Shown here in pieces: positions 38,969 to 52,900 of a stretch of 64,000 nt of DNA. The position numbers and the translations under genes were made by a program. The notes under the pieces are model-generated. The model saw only the letters and a list, made by a program, of their open reading frames with translations. It was not told where the DNA came from and did no database searches. This DNA comes from Methanosphaera sp. BMS (lineage in GTDB: Archaea; Methanobacteriota; Methanobacteria; Methanobacteriales; Methanobacteriaceae), in the NCBI RefSeq assembly GCF_003268005.1, contig NZ_CP014213.1, positions 1,302,001-1,366,000 on the forward strand. Reading direction: 5' to 3'. Numbering within the stretch: position 1 is the first letter of the stretch; each line of letters starts with the position of its first letter.

Positions 38969-40960
38969 TCATACTTTTAGAATTGTAGTATAGGTAGCAC
39001 GCGTAGATGAATAAGCTTCTCTACCAAGTGTTACAATCATGACTTCCTTAGGATTAGATGTCATTGAATCAATAGTCATACTGATTTTTCCATCCATTGC
39101 AGAGTATTTGATTACTTCTCCAGATGTATCCTTCATAGTTACCCCATTAACTTTTATGTTGAATCTGGTGTTTCCTACAACGTCATTTTTCTGATAATCC
39201 TTAATGACGGCATTAATTGTTATCTTCTTAGTTGCCTGTTTGAATGTCACATTATAGAACTGGACACTTGTCGTTGACTGTTCGATATTGTATGTGGTCT
39301 GATTTGAAGCATCAACATAGTCCGGATGAGTATAGTGTGCTACAACCGTGTAGTTTTTATAGTCATCTGTACCTAAGACTTTTCCTCCAACTCCTCTAGG
39401 TATTCTATACTTGTAGGAGCCGGTTCCATTCTTGATGGATATTTGAACCGTCTTGTTGTTTGCATCGGTTAATGTTATTCCGTTGACTTTTAATGTTGCA
39501 AGTGCTTTTGCTGAGTTGATCGGTGCAACATTATTTTTGTTATGAGTCTTGTCTGTAACATTAATTGTAAATACAATATTCTGATTTTGTTGAACCATAT
39601 TTGGGGTGGCTGTTACAACAACTTGTGCTTTTCTTAATGATATATTCATTTTAGATGAAGTGGTTGTCTTGGATGAATTATAGTTAGCATTTCCACTATA
39701 TGCTGCGTCAAGTTTTTTGGATGAAACCAATTTATTGTTTGCAACAAATGTGTAATTTGCCCATCCGTCTTTAACACCTATTTTTACTATTGGATTATCT
39801 CCCTCTAATAGTCCACCTTTACGTAGTGTCTGACCATTGAACTTGTAGATTACATATCCACCGTTTAATGGGTTACCGTTAGTATCTGTAACTCTTGCTG
39901 AAAGAGTCATATTCTCTTCAACAAATGCTGTTACTGGACTTACGGTAATTACGCTGGCTTGTTTAGGGAGGTTGGAAATGGTAGTGGTGGCACTACCATA
40001 TGCTTCACGGTTACCTGTTACAAGAGTTATGTTTTTAACTTCTTTTACATTATCAGGTAGTTTAAAGTCTACATCGACTTTACCATTTGTAGCATTGAAT
40101 AGTACCGGTTTACCATTTTCATCCGTAAGTGTTATTCCATTGACTTTTACTCCGACAACATTTGTACCTACAACGTTATCCCCATCTCCTTCAACTAGGT
40201 TTGCATCGATTGATACTGTACGGTTATCCATTGTCACCTTATCAACAACAAATGAGATGTTATCTTCTCTTTCGATGTTGAAGTTGGACGTGTTACGTAC
40301 ATCATAGTAGTCAGGATGGTGATATACAGCTGTTACTGTGTAGTTTTTGTAGTTACCTGTGTTACCTTTCATTCCACCCATACCGTTAGGTATGTAGTAT
40401 TCGGTCTTAGCAACTCCATTTACAACTGGTACTTTTAGGACGTTTCCATCAGCATCTTTGACGGTTAGTCCATTGACTTTGAATATCACATAGCTTCCCG
40501 CATCATTTATTGGCCTTACGTCACGTAGGTTGTGTGTAATGTCGTAAATGTCTGCAACAAGTGTGATGTTCTGTCTTTGTTTTCCAATTGTTGGTTCTGT
40601 TGAAGCGATTACTTGAGCGGTTCTTAGGCTTACGTTTGCCGGTGTTGTACCATCAGTTCTGTTTTCAGCGTAGTGTTCATTTGCAATGTATACTGCGGTG
40701 ATGTTTTTAGAGCTGATTAGTTCTCTTGTAGCAGTGAATGTGTATTTGGCTACACCGTCTACTACTGGAACTTTAAGTACATTTGCACCTGATAGTTTTC
40801 CACCATCTTTGAGTGTTACACCGTTTATCTTGAAGATTACATTTCCTTCAGTTACTTTGTCACCGTTTGCATCGGTGATGTTAGCTTGTAGGATGATTTC
40901 CTCTTCAACATATGATTTGATAGGATCTACAACTATTTTTACGCCTGCTTTGGATACGTT
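38969..40960 (-). repeat. Duplicated C-terminal module of the adhesin
   Basis: Two consecutive modules of about 330 residues (about 40954-39959 and 39958-38969). Equivalent landmarks include YVEEEIILQANITD versus FVEENMTLSARVTD, and LRTAQVIASTEPTIG versus LRKAQVVVTATPNMV. Each module holds about three beta-sandwich domains. As the terminal segment, it is the best candidate for cell-surface retention. Confidence 0.7.
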
Positions 40961-43900
40961 GAATTTCGTGTCAACTTTTGTAGCTTCATGGTCATCATCA
41001 CCTGCATAGGTGACTGTTACATTGTTGACTCCAACTGTATCTGCTGGGTATGTGTAGTTGTATACTCCATTTTCATCTGTTTTTACAGGTATGTCTTCAC
41101 CGTTTACTGTAATTGTAACTGGTGCGTTTGGAATTGGATTTCCATCCTCATCAGTTAATTTACCACTTATCTGGGTGGTGTTACCGTATGTAGTGTTTTT
41201 GATTGGATCCGGCGTAATTGTTGAGTTGTGTTTTGGAACATTGACTGTTACGTCTTTTGTCGTAGATGGATAATCATCTGTAGGCAAGGTTTCAACAGTT
41301 AGATTATGTTCTCCAGGTTCCAGTGGAACTGTTATGTCAACGGTTCCGTTGTGTACTGTACCATTTCCAATTACTGTACCGTTTTCATCTTTAATGACTA
41401 CTGGTATGTCATCAACTGGGTCTCCATCCTCATCGGTTACGTTTACTTGTATGGTTGTGTTGGTAGGGTTTGAATCTGTAACATTAGCATCGGTAGTTAC
41501 ATCTATTTTATCAACTGTGAATTCTTTGGATTCACTTGCTGGGTTATAGGTTTCATTACCTGGGTAATCCACGGTTACTGTGTGATTACCTGCTTTTGCT
41601 ACTGTGTAAGTTTCATAGTTACCATCATCATCTGTAGTTACGGTGTCAATTACAACTCCGTCAATGCTTATTTCTATTGGTGCATTTGGAATTGGATTGC
41701 CATATTCGTCCGTGAGTGTACCGTTAATTTCAAGTGTTTCATTTGCCTTGATAGGACTTGTAGTGTCTACTGTTAGGTTTGAATCAACTTTTTCCACATC
41801 AATGATTGTGATGTTTTCTGTTGCTTTGCCAACAGCGGATTGGTTGGTAGCGTTACTTGCAAGGTAGTAATCGTTTTCCTGGTATTCCACTTGTACAAGT
41901 AGTTTTCCGGATTCGCTTACTGGGATTGTAATGTTTGCTACGCCATTTGTTAATTCTTCACTAGCAAGTTGGTTACCGTCAATGTCTTTGACTATTACAA
42001 TACCTTCTGTTACAGGTTCGTTTGTCTGGTTGGTTACTTTAACGCCTACTGTTACGTTTGTGGTTGTATTGTTTAATATTTCCACGCTTGTTTTTGTAGG
42101 TATTTTAGTTACATCTATTACCGTGATGTTTTCATTAGGTGTACCTATAGCACTGCTGTTAGTAGCGTTGCTTGCTAGGTAAATATCGTTTTCCTGGTAT
42201 TGAACGATAACTCTAATTTCTCCTGCTTGTTCTGCTGGGATAGTTATGTTTGCTTTACCGTTTGCCAGTACTTGTGATTTTAAGATGTTTCCAGATTCCT
42301 CCATGACTATGACCGTACCTTTGCTTACAGAATCACCTGTCATGTTGGTTACGCTTACACCTATCGTTACATTACTTAATGTTGTGTTTAAAATCTCAAC
42401 TGTTGTGACTGTTGGGATTTTTGCCACGTCTATTACAGTAACGTTTTCATCAGGTGTACCTATAGCACTGCTGTTAGTAGCGTTACTTGCAAGGTATATA
42501 TCGTTTTCCTGGTATTCAACTATTACTCTGAGTTCTCCGGCCTCATTTACCGGTAGAGTTATAGTTGCCTGACCACCAGTTAGGATTTGACTTGTGATTA
42601 CCCGTTTGTTATCAGCATTTCTTACTAATACTTCACCTTTGGTTACTAAGTCACCTGAACTGTTTGTAACGTTTACACCTATCGTTACATTGCTTAAGGA
42701 ATTGTTTAGGATTTCCACACTTGTTATTGTAGGTATTTTACTTACATCTATTACGACAACTTCTTCATCAGGTGTTCCTATAGCGGACTGGTTGACAGCT
42801 TTACTTGCATTATAGATATCATTTTCCTGATATTCAACGACAACTTTAACTTCGCCCACACTGTCTGTTGGAATTACTATTGTAGCTTTTCCACCATCTA
42901 ATGTAGCGGCTGTTATTATTTTGTTGTTTGTAGCATTGCGTACTATTACTTCACCTTTTCTTACTAAGTTAAGAGTTTCATTGGTTACATTTACAGCAAT
43001 AGTTACATTACCGACTGTGTGATCTAATATTTCTACATTTGTGATTGTAGGTATTTTTTCAACATCAATAACGGTTATGTGTTCTTGAGGTGTACCAATG
43101 GCTGACTCGTTAGTAGCATTGCTTGCAAGGTATATGTCATTTTCCTGATACTCGACAACAACTACGAGTTTTCCTGCGTCATCAGCAGGTATGTTGATTG
43201 TTGCACGTCCGTTTACCAGTGTAGCATTTGTTATATTTTCACCGTTTAGGTCTTTAACGTATACTTCACCAGTTGTTACTGGAATTTCAGTCATGTTTGT
43301 AACCGTTACGCCTATTGTTACATTGCCGAGAGTATTGTTTAATACTTCAACCGTTGTTTTTGTAGGTATTTTGGTTACATCAATGATTACAACTTCTTTA
43401 TCAAGAGGATCGATAGCTGACTCGTTAATGGCTTTACTTGATAGGTAAATGTCATTTTCCTGATACTCAACTACAACCTTAAACTCTCCAGCGTGTTCTG
43501 CCGGGATAGTGATTGTAGCTTTACCATATGCTAGGCGAGCTTCAGCAATCTTATTGCCTTGAGTATCAAATACGTATACGTCACCTTCACTTACAAGTTC
43601 AGTGCTACTGTTTGTTACGTTAACAGCAATAGTCACATTACTTAAGGTAGTGTTTAAAATTTCAACATTTGTGATTGTTGGGATTTTATCCACACCAATG
43701 ACTATGATGTTTTCGTCGTCAGGACTGATTGCTGACTCGTTTATAGCGTTACTTGCAAGGTAAATCTCATTTTCTTGGTATTCTACAATTACTTTTAATT
43801 CTCCAGCTTTTGTTACTGGCAGTTGAATAATTGTTTTTTCTCCAGATAATTCTTTACTAATTATTGTTTCACCAGATTCATCTTTAATAACTACTGTACC

Positions 43901-46900
43901 TATAGTTACAAGATCTCTGGTTTCATTTGTAACATTTACACCGATTGTTACATTTCCAAGAGTTGTGTTTAGTATCTCAACACTTGTAATTGTAGGTATT
44001 TTAGTCACATCAATAATAGTGATGTATTCATCATCTGTTCCAATAGCTGACTGGTTGACAGCTTTACTTGCATTGTAGATATCATTTTCAAGATATTCGA
44101 CAATGACTTTAAGTTCTCCTACACTACCTGTTGGAATAACTATTGTAGCTTTTCCACCATCTAATGTAGTGGAGTTTAATATTGCATTGTTTGAAGCGTT
44201 GCGTATTACTATATCACCTTTTCTTACTAAGTCAAGAGTTTCATTGGTTACATTTACAGAAATAGTTACGTTACCTAATGTATGGTTTAAAATTTCTACG
44301 CTTGTAATTGTAGGTATTTTATTTACATCGATAACTACAACTTCTTCTGTAGGTGTATTAATGGCTGACTCGTTAGTAGCATTGCTTGCAAGGTATATGT
44401 CATTTTCCTGATACTCGACAACTACCATTAGTCTTCCTGAGTCATCACATGGGATGTTGATTGTTGCACGTCCGTTTACCAGTGTTGCATTTGTTATTTT
44501 TTCACCGTTTAGGTCTTTAACGTATACTTCACCGGTTTTTACTGGACTTTCAGTCATGTTTGTAACCGTTACGCCTATTGTTACATTGCCGAGAGTATTG
44601 TTTAATACTTCAACCGTTGTTTTTGTAGGTATTTTGGTTACATCGATGATTACAACTTCTTCATCAGGAGTATCGATAGCTGACTCGTTAATGGCTCTAC
44701 TTGGTAGGTAAATGTCGTTTTCCTGATACTCAACTACAACCTTAAACTCTCCAGCGTGTTCTGCTGGGATAGTTATTGTAGCTTTACCAGCTGCTAAGGT
44801 AGCATTAGCAATCTTATTGCCTTGAGTATCAAATACGTATACGTCACCTTCACTTACAAGTTCAGTGCTACTGTTTGTTACGTTAACAGCAATAGTCACA
44901 TTAGTTAAGGTAGTGTTTAAAATTTCAACATTTGTGATTGTTGGGATTTTATCCACGCCAATGACTATTATGTTTTCGTCGTCAGGACTGATTGCTGACT
45001 CGTTTATAGCGTTACTTGCAAGGTAAATCTCATTTTCCTGATACTCAACGACTACTTTTAGCTCACCGGCTTTGCTTATCTCTAGAGGAACAATTGTTAC
45101 TCCATCGATTGGCACGTTTTTGAGTATATTTCCTTGAGCATCCTTAATGTATACTTCACCTGTAGTTACAATATCAGTAGTTTCGTTTGTAACGGTTATG
45201 CCTATTGTTACATTACCAAGGGTAGTGTTTAATATTTCTACACTTGTAACTGTAGGTATTTTTTTTACATCGATAACTGTGACATTTTCCAATAGTGTGC
45301 CTATTTGGCTTTTATTGGTAGCATTGCTTGCTAGGTATATATCATTTTCATTGTAGTGAACAATCACACTTAATTCTCCGGCTGCTACATCATCAAGTGT
45401 TATAGTAGCTTTTCCTTTAATTAGTTCTACAGTGATTATTTCACTATTGTCTAAGCCTAATAATGATACATATCCTTCAGATACAAAGTGTCCAGTTTTG
45501 TTTGTAACGTTTACCTCCAGCACAACATTGTTTACTGTAGCATTTACTATTGTAACTGTTGTATTTGTAGGTATTTTACTTACATCTATTACTGTGATGT
45601 TTTCATCAGGTGTACCTAAAGCACTGCTGTTTGTAGCATTACTTGCATAGTAAATGTCGTTTTCCTGATATTCGACTATTACTTTTAGCTCACCAGCGTG
45701 AGTTGCAGGGATGAGTATAGTAGCTTGTCCATCGGTTAATTTTTTACTAGTCAACATTTCTCCTGTCTGAGCATCTTTAACATATACTTCACCTATAGAT
45801 ACGAAATCAAGGTTTTCATCTGTGACTGTTACTCCAATTGTTACATTGGTTAATGTATTGTCAAGTATCTCTACAGTTGTAATTGTAGGGATTTTCTCAA
45901 CATCAACTATGATGATTTCTCCTTGAGGTGTACCGATAGCTGACTCGTTTGTAGCATTGCTTGCAAGGTATATTTCATTTTCATTGTAATGTACAACTAC
46001 CATGAATTCTCCTGCAGGAACATCATCTAGGGTAATGTTAACTTCACCATCAGTTAAATCTTTTGTAACTATTACTTCACCATTAGTATTAAGTACGGAT
46101 ACTGACCCGGTTGAAACTTTTTGGGCTTCATCGGTAGTATTGGTTACTGTGATAGCTAATGTCACGTTTCCAACTGTGTTGTTTATTATTTCCACGGTTG
46201 TTTTTGTAGGGATTTTTGTAGCAGTGAACGTTACGTTTTCACTTTCTGCCTGTGCAATTGTTTCAGTACCGACAAATGTTGCATTTGCATGGTAATCTCC
46301 AATTGTTAATGGTGTGTATTCATATGAATAGATACCATCATGGATTTCTACTTCACCTACTTCGTCTCCATTTACAAAGATTTTAACTATTCCTGATTCA
46401 ACTGGTGCATCTGTATCATCACGTACTTCACCAGTTATTGTTACTGGATCTCCTACGATTACTGATTCAGGCACAGCTTCAATTGTTATTGTAGCGGTTT
46501 GTGGAAATACTTCAATATCGATTACGTTTTCATCAGGTTGACCTATCTTATCAGAGTCTGTAGCGTTGCTTCCAAGGTAAATCTCATTATCAATGTATGT
46601 TACGTTTACACCGATTGGGCCAACTTCGTTAACATCCAGTGTTAGGTTTATTCCACCGTTTACTAAGTCACCTTCAGCAATTACTAGACCTGTACTGTCA
46701 CGTACTACAACATGACCTGTTCTTACAGGTTCATTTGTATTGTTGGTTGTGGTAATTGCCAATGTTACATTTCCAACAGTGTTGTTGAGTATTGTAACGT
46801 TTGTTTTTGTAGGGATTCTGTTTACGGTGAATGTTATTTCATCACTTGTGACGATTGGCTCATCATTTGCATCATAATATGTTGCATTTGCGGTGTATTG

Positions 46901-49900
46901 ACCGTAAGTTACGTATTGACTGCTGATACCATTTAGATACTCATCAGGTGAGTCGTATCTGATTTCTGTTCCGTTGGATAATGTTACTATTACATATCCG
47001 TCTTCTACGAATGTTACACCATCAGCATAGGTTACTTTACCGTTGATTGTTATGTATTCACCCACAAGGATTTCGTCTTTATCAGCATTGATTGTGATAA
47101 GCACTGCTGTGTCAACGGTGTCTATGTGAGTAAATTCATTACCGTCGCGTGTTTTACCTGTACTGTTTAGGTATGTGTCGTTTCCAGGATAGACTACTGA
47201 TACTTGGATCTCAGCTTCATCACTGTCTATTTTTATAATAGTGTCCTGACCGGTTATATCCACGGGTCTGGATTCGCCGTCAACAGTTAGGTTTAGTTTA
47301 CCTTCGGTGATTACTTTGTTAAACTGTGTATCAGTTACTCTTACACTTATAGTCACATTGCCTTTTGTATTGTTTAAAATATCTACTGTTGTAGCTGTAG
47401 GTATTTTACTTACATTGAATGTGGCATTTGCACTTACATATTCATAAATGTCATTTATGAATGATGCGTTTACAGTGAAATTACCTGCAATGTCACAGTC
47501 TTTTGTAAATTGGATTATTCCGTTTCTGCTTGTTGTCCTATTTTCGGAGAATACAACATTTCCATCTTGATCATATATTGTGATGTTTACTGGAGCTCTT
47601 GATATAGGGTTATCATCCATATCATAGAGGCCTACCACTATACGTACACTTTGACCTACGAATCTTTCGTCAGGTGTGACGTCTAATTCGATTTGTGCAT
47701 GGTCTTTATCTGCTGTAATCTCATCGAATGGTTCATCAAGATTATCGGCATCCATTCCAATACTTTCAAGGTATGTGTCATTACCGAGGTATTTGACACT
47801 TACACTTACCGTATCGGTTGTTGTAATATCTAATCCTATTACGGTTTGTGTGCCTGTGATTCTCTCGGTTGTTGTTGTACCATCCACAGTTACTTCAAGT
47901 ATACCGCTTGTAATAGCAGCATCATTTTCATCAGTAACGTTTACGCCAATAGTTACATTTCCTACTGTATTGTTGATTATACTTACAACTGTATTTGTAG
48001 GTATTTTATTTACAGTGAAGGTTGTGCTATTGGTTTGTTTGTTGATTAAGTCATTACCGACAAATTCAACTTCTGCAGTGAATATTCCTTCCTTATATGA
48101 TGTGTAGTTTACGCTGTAGTATCCGTCTTCTAGTGTTGTTACGTCAAATCTTGTGCCGTTTACCCTAATTACTAGGTCTTCTCCAACGATTGCCGTACCG
48201 TTTGCATCTACAAAGTTACCTGAAATATTGTATACTGCTCCTACTGTTGATTCTGTAGGATCTACATTTATACTTAAAGTTGAGTTGTGTAGTTTTGCAG
48301 TTATATTGGTAAATAGTTCATGTGTAACATTGTCATATCCGGTACTTGCTTCATAGGTATCATTACCAAGGTATCTTACGGTAATTGCCACTACTTTTCT
48401 GTTTTGTGTTACAGGAACTGTGATTCTTGTAACTCCAGTTTCATTAATCTCATAGGTGTATGTTCCTTCGAGGATAGCGATAGATAATAGTTTTCCACCA
48501 CTTGTAATGTTTGAACCATTCAATGCATCTTTTACTTCAACGTCTATCTGTAGGTTACCCATTGTATCATTTACAACAGTTACATACGTATTTGTTGGAC
48601 GTTTGTCTACTTCGTAGGTTGTAGATGCATTTGTTGGGTTTACATAATCGTTTCCACCATAAACGGCAGTTACGTTTATTATTCCAACTTTTAGTGAAGT
48701 TCTGTTGTATTCATAGAATCCATCTTTAACTTCAACGTTTGGTATAAATTGTACTACTTCACCGCCATATATTAAAGTTAGGTTTACTACACCGTTAAGT
48801 GGGTTTCCCATTCCGTCAACAAGTGTACCGTTGTAGGTTATGTTGTTGAATACGTATACAGGACTTGGTCCTTCCTTAATGGTTAATGTAGCGTTCTGTT
48901 TGTCAGCGGTGATATCGGTAAATTCGTTTAGTTGATCCTGGTCATATCCGATACTTGGTAGGAATGTGTCGTTTCCAACATATTCTACTTTCACATCAAC
49001 CGTGTTGGTAGTTGTGATATCCAATGGAATATTGGTTACTGTTCCAGTTATTGGGTATGATACAGGTTCTCCATCACCGATTGTTACATTAATTGTACCT
49101 TCGGTAATTGGAAGATCGTGGAACTTATCAGTTACACTTACGTTTATACTTACATTTCCAACGGTATTATTAGCAATAATCACTGTTGTGTTAGTAGGTA
49201 ATTTTTCACCAGTATAACTTGTAAGATTGGTTGCATTGTTGTACTTGTCACTACCGTTGTAGTAAGCCACAACTTCAACAACATCAGGTATATGCACATG
49301 TCTTACATAGGTGTAGTAACCTGCACCGTTGGTTGTTACGTTTACTGCATCCATACCATTGAATGATAAGGTTACAGTAGCATCTGCTATAGGCATTCCA
49401 CTAGCATTCATTAATGTACCTATTATCGTCATACCTGTGGTTACAGGAACTGAATCACGGAATGTACCGACTGTTAGTGTTACATTCTGTTTTTCAACGT
49501 CAACTTCGGTAAATGGTGTGGATCCTTCTTCGGTTCCGTTCATACCAGTACTTGGGTTGTACTTTGTATCACCAAGATAGTTAACCGTTACATGTACCGT
49601 ACCACTAGTTTCAACATCAAGTTTAACAGGAATAACTCCACCGGTTACTTCAATAACCTGAGCAGGTTGACCTTCAACTTCTACAGTAATGTTTCCACTG
49701 GTTACCGGATTGTCACGTTCATCGGTCACATTTACATCAATAGTTACATTACCTGCAACATTGCTTACAACTGTAACAACTGTAGTAGTGTCCAGTTTAG
49801 ATACTTCAAAGGTTGTCTCATTACTGATTGAACCTACTGTACCAAGCGTTGACGTAAATGTAGCGACTGCTGTAATTTCACCAGCTCTAACGGTCGTGTA

Positions 49901-52900
49901 CTCATACTCGTAAACACCGTTTTCATCAGTGAACAGATCATGTCCAACAGAGTCAACAACTAACGTAATTGCACGGTTAGCCATTATCTCTCCAAGACCA
50001 TCCTTAAGCGTACCGTTAATCATTACAACATCACCCACTTTAGCATCACTAGCATTATTGTAAATGGTTAGATTTGCATGCTGGGTTAATACTGTAATAT
50101 TTGTAATGTTACCCGTACTTGCCTCATAAGTAGCATTACCATTGTAAACTACCGTTACAGGAGTATAACCTGCATGTTCAACAGGCAATTCAATATGAGT
50201 AACTCCACTTACATTGATACTGATAGGATCTAATGTCTTATCACCTACAGTAACAGTTAAAGTACCTTCTTTAAGGATTACATCAGTTTCAAGAGCATCC
50301 TCAACAACAACGTCAATACTTGTAGCACCAACGGTATTGTTCACAACCGTTACACCGGTTATGGTAGGACGTTTATCCACTTCATATATGGTTGAATTCT
50401 GAACCGCATTGATTGTGTCATTACCATCGTAGTAAGCAGTTACGTTAAGAACATGACCAACAGCGATGGATTCTCTCGTCCATGAATAATGTCCGTCTTC
50501 ATCCGTCTTGACTGTTTCATTTCTTGCAATCTCAGTAGTACCACTCATTACGATAATACGTATTGTAGCATCCTTAATAGGTTCACCCATACCGTCAAGT
50601 AAAGTACCTTCATATGTAACATCCTCGTATACATATACAGGACTTGGACCTTCCTGTATGGTTAATGTAACGTTCTGTTTGTCAGCGGTGATATCGGTAA
50701 ATTCGTTTAGTTGATCCTCATCATATCCGATACTTGGTAGGAATGTGTCGTTTCCAACATATTCTACTTTCACATCAACCGTGTTGGTAGTTGTGATATC
50801 CAATGGAATATTGGTTACTGTTCCAGTTATTGGATATGATACAGGTTCTCCATCACCGATTGTTACATTAATTGTACCTGCGGTAATTGGAAGATTGTGG
50901 AACTTATCAGTTACACTTACGTTTATACTTACATTTCCAACGGTATTGTTTGCAATAATCACTGTTGTGTTAGTAGGTAATTTTTCACCAGTATAACTTG
51001 TAAGATTGGTTGCATTGTTGTACTTGTCACTACCGTTGTAGTAAGCCACAACAGCAACAAGACCAGGTATATGCACATATCTTTCATGTGTGTAGTAACC
51101 TGCACCGTTGGTTGTTACGTTAACTGCATCCATACCATTGAATGATAAGGTTACAGTAGCATCTGCTATAGGCATTCCACTAGCATTTAACAGGTAACCA
51201 GATATCATCATACCTGTGGTTACATAAACTGAATCACGGAATGTACCGACTGTTAGTGTTACATTCTGTTTTTCAACGTCAACTTCGGTAAATGGCTCTG
51301 AACCATCATCGGTTCCGTTCATACCAACACTAGGGTTGTACTTGTCATTACCAAGATAGTTAACCGTTACATGTACCGTACCACTAGTTTCAACATCAAG
51401 TTTAACAGGGATAACTCCACCGGTTACTTCAATAACCTGAGCAGGTTGATCTTCAACTTTTACCTCAATGTTTCCACTGGTTACCGGATTGTCACGTTCA
51501 TCAGTCACGTTTACATCAATAGTTACATTACCTGCAACATTGCTTACAACTGTAACAACTGTAGTAGTGTCCAGTTTAGATACTTCAAAGGTTGTCTCAT
51601 TACTGATTGAACCTACTGTACCAAGCGTTGACGTAAATGTAGCGACTGCCGTAATTTCACCATCTCTAACGGTCGTGTACTCATACTCGTAAACACCGTT
51701 TTCATCGGTGAACAGATCATGTCCAACAGAGTCAACAACTAACGTAATTGCACGGTTAGCCATTATCTCTCCAAGACCATCCTTAAGCGTACCGTTAATC
51801 ATTACAACATCACCCACTTTAGCATCACTAGCATTATTGTAAATGGTTAGATTTGCATGCTGGGTTAATACTGTAATATTTGTAATATTACCCGTACTTG
51901 CTTCATAAGTAGCATTACCATTGTAAACTACCGTTACAGGAGTATAACCTGCCTGAGTTGTAGGTAAGTCAATATGAGTAACTCCTGTAGAGTTAATTTC
52001 AACATCAAATGATTCGGCATCTCCAACTGTAACTGTCAAAATACCATTAGTGAGTACTGTATCAGTATTAATTGCATCTTTGACAACTACATTAATGTCT
52101 GTAGCACCTACTGTATTATTTAGAACCGTTACACCTGTTGTTGTAGGACGTTTATATACTTCATATACGGTTGAATTCTGAACCGCATTGATAGTGTCAT
52201 TACCATCGTAGTAAGCAGTTACGTTAAGAACATGACCAACAGCAATGGATTCTCTCGTCCATGAATAATGTCCGTCTTCATCCGTCTTGACTGTTTCATT
52301 TCTTGCAATCTCAGTAGTACCACTCATTACGATAATACGTATTGTAGCATCCTTAATAGGTTCACCCATACCGTCAAGTAAAGTACCCTCATAGCTAACA
52401 TCCTCATATACATATACAGGACCTGGTTTTTCTTGTATGGTTAATGTAGCGTTCTGTTTGTCAGCGGTGATATCGGTAAATTCGTTTAGTTGATCCTCGT
52501 CATATCCGATACTTGGTAGGAATGTGTCGTTTCCAACATATTCTACTTTCACATCAACCGTGTTGGTAGTTGTGATATCCAATGGAATATTGGTTACTGA
52601 TCCAGTTATTGGATATGATACAGGTTCACCGTCACCGATTGTTACATTAATTGTACCTGCGGTAATTGGACTGTCATAATGGAATTTGTCAACTACGCTA
52701 ACGTTAATGCTTACATTTCCAACAGTATTGTTGGCAATAATTACTGTTGTGTTAGTAGGTAATTTTTCACCGAAATAACTTGTATGATTGGTTGCATTGT
52801 TGTACTTGTCACTACCGTTGTAGTAAGCCACAACAGCAACAACATCCGGTATATTAACATATCTTACATAGGTGTAATAACCTACACCGTTGGTTGTTAC

